A stretch of DNA of 64,000 bases, taken from Corydoras sp. C115 (taxonomy: Eukaryota > Chordata > Actinopteri > Siluriformes > Callichthyidae). Under the pieces are notes generated by a model, which worked only from the letters and a program-made list of their open reading frames with translations, had not been told where the DNA came from and ran no database searches. Shown here piece after piece: positions 46,801-56,023 of this stretch (positions within the stretch are counted from its first letter, which is position 1; each line of letters begins with the position of its first letter). The stretch spans positions 3,428,001 to 3,492,000 of the forward strand of contig JAFMOC010000021.1 in NCBI GenBank assembly GCA_019802505.1, written 5' to 3'. The position numbers were made by a program, and so were the translations under genes.

Positions 46801-48913
46801 AAGGTCCTGCCAGCGTGCGTGCCCGCCGAGGTCCGCCCAGCGTGCGTGCCCGCCGAGGTCCGCCCAGCGTGCGTGCCCACCGAGGTCCTGCCTGCAGGCG
46901 TGCCCGCCGAGGTCCTGCCAGCGTGCGAACCCGCTGAGGTCCAGCCAGCATGCATGCCTGCGAGCGTGCCCTACCAGCAGGGGCGTGCACGCCCATCCCG
47001 AAGCCCAGGGGCGCGCCACGCCGCCCATCACCCGAAGCCCAGGGGCGTCACGCCGCCGCCCAGGGGGCGTCACGCCGCCCATCCCGAAGCCCAGGGGCGT
47101 CACGCCGCCCATCCCGAAGCCCAGGGGCGTCACGCCGCCCATCCCGAAGCCCAGGGGCGTCACGCCGCCCATCCCGAAGCCCAGGGGCGTCACGCCGCCC
47201 ATCCCGAAGCCCAGGGGCGTCACGCCGCCCATCCCGAAGCCCAGGGGCGTCACGCCGCCCATCCCGAAGCCCAGGGGCGTCACGCCGCCCATCCCGAAGC
47301 CCAGAGGGGGGGCGTCATGCCCCGCCGCAGCCCATCCGGAGCAGCCCAGCACGCCGCCCATCCCGGCAGGGGCGCACGCCGCCCAGCCCGAGCAGCCAGC
47401 AGGGGCCGTCACGCCGCCCAGCCCACCCGAAGCAGCAGGGGCCGCACGCCGCCCAGCATGAGGCCCAGGGGCCGCACGCCGCCCAGCCCGAGCAGCAAGG
47501 GGCCGCATGCTGCCCAGCCCGAGCAGCAAGGGCCACACGCCACCCAGCCCGAGCAGCAGGGGCCGCACGCCGCCCAGCCCGAGCAGCAGGGGCCGCACGC
47601 CGCCCAGCCGAGCAGCAGGGGCCGCACGCCGCCCAGCCCGAGCAGCAGGGGCCGCACGCCGCCCAGCCCGAGCAGCAGGGGCCGCACGCCGCCCAGCCCG
47701 AGCAGCAGGGGCCGCACGCCGCGCCAGCTCCGAGCCAGGGGGTCCGCCCGCCTCGCCACGCCGCCAGCAGGGGGCGTGGCCGCCTCCCACGCCGCCCGTG
47801 GGCGTCCGCCGGACCACGCCGCCAGGGGGCGCCCGCCTCGCCACGCAGCCAGAGTGCGTGGCCATCTCCTCGCCCGATGTGGGGGTCCACCGGACCACGC
47901 TGCCAGAGGGTGTGGCCCACTCCTCGTCCGACGGGGGCGCCCGCCTCGCCACGCAGCCAGAGTACGTGGCCAACCCCGCGCCCGACGTGGGCGTCCACCG
48001 GACCACGCAGCCAGAGGGCGTGGCCCATTTCTGATCCGCCGTGGGCGTCCACCTGACTTTGCAGCCAGAGGGCGTTCGGCACGCCTCACCCGCAGAGGGT
48101 GCCCACCCGAGGGCGCTTTCCAAGCCCCGCGCAAGGAGGGCGGAGGGCGGAGGCCCCCGGGACTGTTATTTTTTTTTTTTCTCTTGGTCGCGTCCCCCCG
48201 TTGCGCGACCGCAGGGGCGGGGGTAATGTAACAGGTGCCTAGGGCACCTGTCGCCTGTTTTGTGTTTCGTTCCGTTTGTTTCAGTTAATTAACGTTCATT
48301 AGTTCATTAGTTTCGTTAATTAACTCGGTGTTGTCATTGGTTTGTTTTGTGCACATGGTCTGGTGTCATTTTGTATTTATTTCCATTGTTTCTTGTCTTT
48401 GGTGCTGGTCGTTTTTGTTTTATGTCACATAGTCATTTGTACCTCTTGTTTTGTGGTGCACTGCACCTTTAATAAACCTGTTTTCGGCTACCTGCGTGCC
48501 TGGCTCCCTTCAGCGCGTGTACACGCGGCGGTCTGCGCTTCCTACGCGCCACCGCTTCAGCCCGAGGTAGACTACTGTGACAAATATAAGTTTGAATATT
48601 AAATTTGCTTATGTATTCACATGTTGCTTTATGTGTAATAAGCCAGATTTGTATAGAATATCACAGTTTTGGCTTTTAGAAAATGCCCTTATCACATATA
48701 TATTTTTAATATTCTTATAATACAGGTTTGACTCTGCTAAAATGCCCTGGCCTGAAAACACCCTAAAAATCAAACCATAATGTTCATTAGGCAAAAATTT
48801 CAGATCTATAGATGAAAATATAAGAAAACCAGATGCACAACACAGAATAGAGTTACCTTACCTGTGGCAGCAGTTAAAATGTGTAGAAATACTAGAAAGT
48901 ACAAATGTAGCAT
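43852..48913 (-). CDS. Ig-superfamily receptor-like gene, copy 2 (V + C2-like)
   Basis: Exons: 48,862-48,913 signal peptide MLHLYFLVFLHILTAAT; 45,089-45,409 V-type domain; 43,852-44,109 C2-like domain. All are phase 1 at the joins, as usual for Ig exons, and all are open. The V domain has ESIITVVSGDTAFLPSSS, IEYRWTKSGQEEF and the F-strand DSGLYKC; the B-strand Cys is Ser (FLPSSS), so the canonical V disulfide is missing. The C2 domain has LSCVELLCTLDGLQKRNFTW, several NxS/T sites and AGDTITCHATS, like the CD2/SLAM or B7-like membrane-distal plus proximal layout. No transmembrane or cytoplasmic exon was found downstream. A 2.8-kb LTR element sits in intron 1. The name and ligand are unknown. 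Confidence 0.65.
44252..44498 (+). mobile_element. V-SINE, diverged
   Basis: Ortholog-like partner of 25,338-25,597; predates the duplication. Confidence 0.8.
44691..45040 (-). mobile_element. V-SINE, full length
   Basis: Target duplication GTGAGGGATT at 44,681-44,690 and 45,041-45,050. The empty site GTGAGGGATTCAATTG is preserved in duplication copy 1 near 25,785-25,800. Confidence 0.95.
45707..45790 (-). mobile_element. V-SINE head fragment
   Basis: tRNA-like end only (GGATTCGAACCGGGAATCCC). Confidence 0.8.
46166..46175 (+). promoter_or_regulatory. self-priming primer-binding site of element III
   Basis: AACGACCAGC, one base after the LTR end, is the exact reverse complement of GCTGGTCGTT at 45,986-45,995 in the LTR, which begins 30 bp below a TATA-like TATTTATTT at 45,956-45,964. 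The geometry equals that of the 31.9-kb chromovirus, with a different sequence. Confidence 0.7.
46202..46208 (+). promoter_or_regulatory. possible splice donor in element leader
   Basis: CAG|GTAAGC shortly after the primer-binding site; the matching site (CCAGGTAAGCTG) is kept in copies I and II. Function is inferred only from conservation. Confidence 0.3.
46288..48231 (+). CDS. acidic-domain + minisatellite-encoded ORF of element III (647 codons)
   Basis: Residues ~1-80: MRKDGSNYVMSYECYDSDDE, WRYGYEALCAEEGLDLVEVS, SYLYGHVLPIRTLLNSEEFW, then TDAPVQLVK, conserved in all three copies. Then ~140-220: repeats of VPAEVxPAC. Then Pro/Arg/His-rich 10-residue repeats from arrays at 47.0-47.3 and 47.44-47.72 kb, and an RGRPPDHAARG-type tail running into the 3' LTR. 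The ORF spans the whole internal region. Frame choice inside the arrays is not certain, since all three frames are open in parts. Not similar to known Gag zinc-knuckle proteins. Confidence 0.5.
   Translation: MRKDGSNYVMSYECYDSDDEWMWRYGYEALCAEEGLDLVEVSDDETGESYLYGHVLPIRTLLNSEEFWTDAPVQLVKPPAAKSRRRAPDHAVSGSRCEGAVPEPTLGGVDVDPCPPVSCVQSVFPMSEMSMCLGIAVGVYMFCVQEGEPEVPAEVRPACVPANALPACVPAKVLPACVPAEVRPACVPAEVRPACVPTEVLPAGVPAEVLPACEPAEVQPACMPASVPYQQGRARPSRSPGARHAAHHPKPRGVTPPPRGRHAAHPEAQGRHAAHPEAQGRHAAHPEAQGRHAAHPEAQGRHAAHPEAQGRHAAHPEAQGRHAAHPEAQGRHAAHPEAQRGGVMPRRSPSGAAQHAAHPGRGARRPARAASRGRHAAQPTRSSRGRTPPSMRPRGRTPPSPSSKGPHAAQPEQQGPHATQPEQQGPHAAQPEQQGPHAAQPSSRGRTPPSPSSRGRTPPSPSSRGRTPPSPSSRGRTPRQLRARGSARLATPPAGGVAASHAARGRPPDHAARGRPPRHAARVRGHLLARCGGPPDHAARGCGPLLVRRGRPPRHAARVRGQPRARRGRPPDHAARGRGPFLIRRGRPPDFAARGRSARLTRRGCPPEGAFQAPRKEGGGRRPPGLLFFFFLLVASPRCATAGAGVM
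46741..46965 (+). repeat. 30-bp coding minisatellite (VPAEVLPAC type)
   Basis: Units like GTGCCCGCCGAGGTCCTGCC + AGCGTGC repeat about eight times in frame. Confidence 0.92.
47010..47305 (+). repeat. 30-bp minisatellite (CCCATCCCGAAGCCCAGGGG type)
   Basis: Nine or so near-identical 30-bp units; reverse complement of the array at 39,960-40,130 in copy II. Confidence 0.97.
47440..47725 (+). repeat. 30-bp minisatellite (GCCCAGCCCGAGCAGCAGGG type)
   Basis: About nine units with one unit shortened by one base (near 47,608), which shifts the reading frame across the array. Confidence 0.95.
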
Positions 48914-49340
48914 GTTTACAGCACACAACTGTGACTATTTCTATTTGTGTATTATAAACAGTTCCATCCAATGCACATCCAACAGTATGTCTTAGTCAAA
49001 CTAAATTATTTGTCCAACCCACACATGACATACGACTGAACTTCCTCCATTTGATTACTAGAACCTTCTGCCAAAAGAGAAGCATCTTTGTGGTTTATGT
49101 GCAGCAAACATAAGATAATTCATACATCCAAGATAATTCATACATCCCATCTTACGTCAAAGAGACTGTAAGGATATGTGCGATTGCACCTAATCTTTTA
49201 GCCCTGGGTCTTAAATGTAGTAGTGAATAACAGCTGGCATGTCAGGGATTTGAAGTAATGTATTACTGCTGCTTTGTAATAATGTGCTGTTGTAAAAAGT
49301 GCTATATAAAGAAATTTTTTGAACCTGAATTATTTATAGG

Positions 49341-49640
49341 GTGGCACGGTGGCTCAGTGGTTAGCAGGATTACCTCTCAGCACTGGGGATCCAGGTTTGA
49401 ATCCCAATCAGGGTGGAGTTTCCATGTTCTCCCCAAGTTCACGTGGGTTTCCTCTGGGTTCTCTGGTTTTCTTCTCACAGTCCAAAAACATGGATTCAAA
49501 GTCATATTCATATAGTGTGTGTTTGTGTGCGTGAGTGTGTGTCCAGCGATAGATTGGCGACCTGCCCTGGGTATATCTGCCCAGCACCCGAAATGACCCC
49601 ATGACCCTAGTAGGGGATTAAACAAAAACAAACTAATGAA
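49341..49640 (+). mobile_element. V-SINE, diverged
   Basis: Directly follows the end of duplication copy 2; its first 13 bp are also found at the end of copy 1 (28,026-28,038). Confidence 0.85.
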
Positions 49641-49669
49641 TGAAAAAAAATTCTCATATAGAGTGTGTG

Positions 49670-50333
49670 TGTCACATGGTATTGCCGGTACTACCAGATG
49701 GTACATCAGCGCCCCCTATTGGACCTATTATGTATTCATTTGTAAGATTTGGTGCAGCTGTGTGTCTTGTCACATGACCTTCCCTTGCATGTTTAAAAGC
49801 ACTTCCTTCTAGGGCTGTATTCATCTAAAGATTTTCGTAGTCGAATCTGATTCGTCAGATTTTCCCTATAGTCGACTCAGTTAAAATTTCACCACAAGAT
49901 GGCGCTATAAGCATAGTTTTTAAAAAAGATTTTTTTAATATATTTTACTTGTTTTTCTAACAAAAGAAAACCTTTTTTTGTTTGTTTTTCTTTTTTCTTT
50001 TTTTTTCTAGAAATTAGGATGATTTTATTTGACAAAAGGCTATATATATAACGAAAACAAAGACATTTCATGTAAAAACTAATGCTTAGCAGCAGCCATG
50101 GACACCCCATGTGGTCAAAATGGTACATTCGACTATGAGGTTCATAGTCGACTACGGTTCTCCGAATCGAATCGTCGAATCAGCGAATATTGCAGCTCAC
50201 CCCTACTTCCTTCCCTGTGATCACATGTGCTACATGTGTATTCATCCTGTGTCTTCTGCATTAAAGACTACATTAATACCTACAGCTTTTAACTTTGTCC
50301 TTTATAGCCGTGGCACACCAGCATATCATGACA
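49670..50333. mobile_element. solo LTR (~260 bp) interrupted by hAT MITE
   Basis: TGTCACATGG ... ATCATGACA termini, with target duplication GTGTG at 49,665-49,669 and 50,334-50,338. Its own length is about 260 bp after removing the MITE and one TSD. Confidence 0.7.
49810..50205. mobile_element. hAT-type MITE, 396 bp
   Basis: Ends TAGGGCTG and CACCCCTA (imperfect inverted). The 8-bp target duplication CTTCCTTC is at 49,802-49,809 and 50,206-50,213, the size made by hAT transposases. The interior has palindromic TCGACTA/TCGAAT strings and no ORF. Confidence 0.88.
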
Positions 50334-50492
50334 GTGTGTCTGTGTGAGTGAGTGTGTGCCCAGTGATAGAGTGGCGCCCTGTCCTGGGTATATCCGACCA
50401 CCGCCCGAAACCTTCTTCTCTGGATGGGCATGAAAAAACCCCAGTCTCCCACCCAGCAGAGGATTAAGCGTATGATAATGAATGAGTGGATG

Positions 50493-52270
50493 ACTTATTT
50501 ATATTGGGCATGTTGACAAGCTTTAATTTTCATTAATTTCCCTTTCTATACCAATTGGTTTGCTTGCTGTAGGACAGAAAGTATATTCTCATAATTATGT
50601 TAAAACATGTACACAGCATGCAACAAACATTTGGCAGAAGGATAAGGACATGAACACAGCCATGTATAACTATGTTACTTTATTAGGTGTTAAAGGAATA
50701 ATATTTGTGCCAGCAGACAGTGTTATGACATAGGACAATGGCAGAGAGAGACCCTTCTTCTACACAGGGTTTCAATAAGGCAAGGCTGCATCGACAACAG
50801 GGTTGTAACAATCAAATTCCAAGCATGATAGCATACAGTACAGGTGACACTAATCCGATCGAGCACTTATTTCAACTTCTTGCAAGGAGACAAAAGATTC
50901 ATCCTTCAACAAGACTGCATGACAAAGCCAGTGGACATACATTCTTGTACAGAGCACACAAATCCAATGGACGCATAACACATGTTCTACAGACTGCGAG
51001 GAAGCTCACAATAAATAATGGAATAACACAGAGGGTTTGGCAAACTTGAAATTTCCCTGCTTTCTAGTTGATCATAAAACGTGATTTGATGGCTGATTAT
51101 AGGATGGAGCTGATTCATTTAACCGCTAAGAGAATGCAGTCATGTGGATGCTCTCGACGGAGCACGGATCTCTTACAACGGCGAAAGTTTTACAAATTTG
51201 TTTAGAGCAAACTCCTCCATACAAAGCTGTCAAGTACAGAAAGACTGGAACTGGAATTACAAAAATACAGGTAAAAAATCCATTACATTCAAGAGACAAT
51301 TCTAGCATAAAAGGATATCAGAGCGTAAGCTAGTAAAGGAACGTGAAATCGCGAGGCATCTACAGTACTTGGAAATCAGGGGAAAATGACATTTAATGGG
51401 AATGGGATCTGACCTCATCTATGAATCATGCAATTATTCATTAATAAGCACATAACAATTCAATGTGTTCCTGTAAAATGTTCAAACGTTGAACTTAGCA
51501 ACACGATGTTTCCTTGGACATAGAGGGCAAAGTAACTTTTATGAGAAAGATATCATGATATCATGAGAGGGAATCGAAATGTGACATTTTGGTATAGGTT
51601 TAAGGTGCACTTTCTACCCCCCCCCCCTAAATAGGCTTTAAAAAACACCATGCCAAACTGCAGGTAAAGGCTAAGGAAATCCATCATAAATATAGAATTA
51701 GTTGTGCTAATACAATGCATTTACTACCTGAAAGCAGACTCAATGACTGAATCGACGTCTAGCCATCGAAAGCATCAAACGCTCGAAAAGACGGAGATGG
51801 AGCCATTTCTTTGGCAAATGTCAGAAATAGACCCACGTGATGATTATAATTAAACATAGCAGTTCTTGGTGGCAGGTTGGCATACCTGGTAAACTGGCTT
51901 ATCGGTATTGCAGAGACAAATGTTTTTTTATTTATTCATCTCCGATATCTACTGAGAATATCTTGGTGGTTGTAAGGAAGACAAAGTCCACCAAATATTT
52001 CATTTGAGATTATCAATTGGATTACGACTACGGATGTAGTAATCCAGTACGATCAGAAAGCAGATTCAATCTAAGCCGTGAACCAGGATAGGATGTAGTT
52101 TGCCAATTCATGAATTCACAATAGAGTTCTATTTTAATATTTCTATAATATATTAATTGCTCTATTTACTGCAATAATCAATATAGTACAGGTAAGTGAC
52201 AAAAAACATCAAAAAACTACAGATATATTTGGAGTTTTGGTAAAAAAATGACAATAAATATATTTGGGAC
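50493..52270. other. no supported gene
   Basis: AT-rich; the longest ORF (50,738-51,049, 103 codons) has no recognisable domain and no codon signal I trust. Confidence 0.5.
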
Positions 52271-52271
52271 A

Positions 52272-52578
52272 TCCCTAGTTATCCATTCATTCATTCCAAT
52301 TAATCCTCTACTAGGGTCATGTGGGGTTCTCCATGCCCATCCAGGGGAGATACACCCAGTACAGGTTGCCAGGCTCTGGGCACACAAATACTATATGGGG
52401 CATTTTTAGAGCATTCAATTTACCTTAAATCCATGTTTTTAGACTGCGGTAGGAATTCGGAGAATCGCGAGGAAACCCACACGGACAGAACATGGAAACT
52501 CCACTGATATTGGGATTCGAACCTGGGATCCCCAGCGCTGAGAGAGGAACGTGCAAACCACTAAGCCACCGTGCTGTC
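52272..52578 (-). mobile_element. V-SINE, shortened
   Basis: Flanked by similar ATCCCTA-TTAT strings, a decayed target duplication. Confidence 0.8.
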
Positions 52579-52975
52579 CTATCCCTATTTATAATAACTT
52601 CAAAACCACCTTCATCAAAACATACTGTTTTTTTGTGACGTAGCACTTAATAATTACCTGATTAAATAAAAATGAGAATTATTAGCCGAATATCATCACT
52701 GATAAACTCGTTACTACTCATTAGTTGGTCATTTGAGTCTATTTTTGGTCGAAATACAATGAGGTTAGATCCCTTAGCTCTGAGTAACTATGGAGAACAG
52801 GGGAACATTCAGGCCATCACGTGTACACACACCTCACTGTGCTCATTACACAATAGGAAAACATGACAACACTGGCTGCCTAACATGTGCACTCCCAAAA
52901 GCAGGGACTAATTCCTCTAAAAGCGGTGCATTATTTGTCAGTGCTCATTGGCTTAACTGGTAAGCATAGGTGGGG

Positions 52976-53009
<34 letters not shown>

Positions 53010-53257
53010 CTCTATCCTTCTATATAAATCTATATAATTTTATCTATATTCATATATGGGTCAAAGATGGATTTTTTAAAAAAAATGTTATATGGGGTAG
53101 AACCCATTTCTGGAATGCAATACTGTAAACAATACTGGTGGTAAATCTAAAAAGAAAAAAAAGGAGAATTAGGAGATTGCAAGATGTCACAAATCCTAAA
53201 ATGACTGGACACTGGATGAGTGTCAGACACCAAATGTAGTAACCTGAATGTGTTTTA

Positions 53258-53478
53258 CTTCATTCATTCATTATCCTTCACTTAATCCTCTACTACGTCG
53301 TGGGGGGGTACCCATGCCCATCCAGGGAAGAACGTTTTGGGCACTCAGGACAGGGCACCAATCTATCACTGAGCACACTCACTTACACCAACATACTCTT
53401 TATGGGACAATTTAGAGCATACAATTAACCTTGAATCCATGTCTTTGGACTGTGGGAGGAAACCCACTTGGACACGGC
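53258..53478 (-). mobile_element. V-SINE, head lost
   Basis: Tail and core only; breaks off after AGGAAACCCACTTGGACACG. Confidence 0.8.
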
Positions 53479-53654
53479 GACATTTCATCCTCATGCCTTG
53501 ACATGATAGATATTCGCTTGCATTGGGATATTCAGAAGTGTCCAGTCAGAACTCATAGTTGCAGGATTGCTTGTCAGGATATCTGACTGCAAATCAATTC
53601 AAGCATCACCGTTAACCCAAGCGTCTGTAACATAATTTAAAAATATTTAATCGT

Positions 53655-53983
53655 GTGCAGGGTGTGGTTAGCACATTCGCCTCTCAGCGCCGGGGATCTA
53701 GGTTTGAGTCTCAATCTGGGTGGAGGTTCCATGTTCTCCCTGTGTCCATGTGGGTTTCCTCTGGTTTCCTCCCATAGTTCTAAAGACATGGATTTAAGGT
53801 AAATTAAATGCTTTAATTGCCCCATATAGTGTGAGTCTGTTTATATGTGAGTGAGTGTGACCAGCGATAGATTGGCACCCTGTCCTGGGTGTATCTGCCC
53901 AGTTCTCCCCTGGATGAGCATGGGGAACCCCCATGGCCCTACTAGAGGATTAAGCTGAAGATAATAAATGAATGAATGAATGG
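53655..53983 (+). mobile_element. V-SINE, diverged
   Basis: Head GTGGTTAGCACATTCGCC, core, GAATGAATGAATGG tail. Confidence 0.83.
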
Positions 53984-54399
53984 TTGTGCGCATAACCAAG
54001 TCTCCTCCGGAGTCCCAGCATCTTGACCACTCCCATTCATCCTATTTGTAGGCAGCTGTTTACCTTCTGGACCAAACAAGCCTGCCATGTTTCCAACCTC
54101 AGTGGTGGTAAATGTCACTTTATGTAAATATTCTTCATATTAAGATTTCTAAAAAAAATACAACGGCTCTAATCACATGTTTGACCCACATATACATACA
54201 TATAATACATATCTGTATACAATTCTGTCAACAATGTTCCTCCAGTAGAATTGACCCCACGCTGAGGTTAACAACATTATACAAAGAGAAAAGGCCAGCA
54301 ACAATTGCACCACTCTGAAGCACACAATACATTTAAATGAGAAACAAATAATTAATATAATTATTACTTATTAATTCATAAATTCACAGATGTGATTTG

Positions 54400-56023
54400 C
54401 AAGGAACAAAAAATGATTCGGAAAAAGGAAGCATCACTCAAAATGTTAGTAAAGGCATGATGGTTGATGCTGCGCATAGCTAGCGGGAAGGGAGGAATGA
54501 AGGGTCCCATCCTGCAGCCAGCTGGGCTTTGGAGCCTTACTTCACACAGACTAAGTGATGAGCTCCCAGTAAGCCGAAACAGTCTTTTTTTTACAATCTA
54601 GGGATCGAAACAGCCTCTTATTCACAAAGTGGCTTGAACAAGAGGAAATGACCAAACAATTAATCAAACAAAAAAAAAAACAACAAAAATAAAAAACAGC
54701 CTCATGCCGCAGCGGCACAGTTAAGATCCTCAGTGCCCTGAGCTCTTCAAGATTAGAGCTTCATGTGAGGGGAAAAAATTTCAAATTTTTTTTGTCTTTC
54801 TTATCCATATCTTCATTTCTCACATACATTAAAACTCTGGAATGAAAAGAAGCAGCAGGGAAAAAGTGGAACCGCATCACGACAAAAAGAAACTAAACTA
54901 TTAAATTAATTAAGGATGCCTTCACTCCGGAAAAGTATTGCTAAAAACGGAAGTTTATCGAAAGGAAATGGAAAAATAGAAGAAAGAATACAAACCTTGC
55001 CTAAAACAGAGTTTATAAGTTACCACACTGATGTCTCTAAGAAATTGTCACCTCAGTGTAATGTAGCTAAAAATTAGTGCAGTATATCTTACAAAACTAC
55101 CTTACGGAACGAGTATCACTGGTCAGGATTTTGAATCGGCTATTGTTATGCTACGCAATCACACATACGCACCTAAACAGCACACTGCAGGAAAAGTCAA
55201 GTACTGACATTAAATGCAAAAAAATCATTCAAGTATACTGCTCTAAGAATCAACTCATCCCATCTATAGCTGTGCATGTGAAAGTGAAAGGGTGCGCAGT
55301 ACAGTAACAGGCTGCTGCCAGAGCGCAGGAAAAACAAAATGGCTTCGATTTAGTTCAGTATTCAGTCACTCAGTAACTCATTTGGATCCCAAATTGTCTT
55401 ACTGCAATATCTCTGCCCAAAGCAGCCACGTAGGTCTGTGCTGGATTTCGACAGGACAATTAACTGAAAAGAGGCATCTAGGTATTAATTGTGCATCGAC
55501 AAAAGTGAAGCCTGCGCTCACAAGGACTCTTAACTTGGGCATATAAGCAGTCGGGCTCTGAGGTAAGGGGGCTCATGAGCAACATCACACACACAAAAAA
55601 AAAAAAACACAGTGCATGTTCGTTTGTGGTCAGGAAGAAGAGCAGGAAGCCACAAGATTTTCATACGACCTGACGGAGAAAATGTCACAGACACACACCA
55701 AGCGGGCTGACTGGCAGGAGCACTGAGCTGCAGAGCAAAAGGATATACGGTTTCCTGGTTCTCTTTCAGTTCGTGATCAAAGCAGCAGGTTAGCTTCTGT
55801 TCGATAGGATCTCTGGGTTTAAGGGTGGATGGAGGAAGCATTTCCATGGCTCTGCCGGATCCCTGCTGTGTGGTAATGTGGAAGCCTCTGTAGTGAAAAC
55901 GGTTTTGAACCCCTTGTTTGTCCTCTTCCTGAACACCTCACCTCGGATCGCTTTCAGCGTCGCTCTCCCCTCAACACAAAGATCCAACATCGGATAGCCC
56001 GAGTCCTTTCCCAATCCAGATCT
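54400..56023 (-). other. bbx: bbx 3' UTR (probable)
   Basis: Mixed-composition noncoding sequence following the bbx stop; the exact polyadenylation site is not resolved and the UTR may extend further left. Confidence 0.45.

Larger units (their letters stand above)
45809..48582 (+). mobile_element. non-autonomous GC-rich LTR element, copy III (complete)
   Basis: 2,774 bp. LTRs 45,809-46,164 and 48,227-48,582 (356 bp each) differ at about two positions by eye. Target duplication AATAT is at 45,804-45,808 and 48,583-48,587. The internal 2.06 kb is GC-rich and holds one long ORF; no polymerase or integrase genes. A purine tract GGGGCGGGGGTAA precedes the 3' LTR. Mobilisation must come from enzymes of another element; its self-priming layout points to a Tf1/sushi-like chromovirus as helper. 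Confidence 0.95.
43590..49340. repeat. segmental duplication, copy 2
   Basis: Partner of 24,286-28,030. Longer because of the V-SINE at 44,691-45,040 and the 2.8-kb LTR element at 45,809-48,582, both absent from copy 1. Confidence 0.9.
49655..50492 (+). mobile_element. V-SINE fragment split by solo LTR
   Basis: SINE parts 49,655-49,669 (CATATAGAGTGTGTG) and 50,334-50,492 (GTGTGTCTGTGTGAGTGAG onward) flank the solo LTR; the 5' head is absent. Confidence 0.7.

Noticed and set aside
46051..48123. 690-codon minus-strand ORF
   Set aside because: Antisense shadow of the LTR element; it begins in repeats and ends in the LTR, with no conserved domain.
50738..51049. 103-codon plus ORF
   Set aside because: No domain, no splice or promoter context; composition like surrounding noncoding DNA.
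55530..56014. Minus ORFs of 74 and 105 codons
   Set aside because: They lie just downstream of the bbx stop codon and are best read as 3' UTR.
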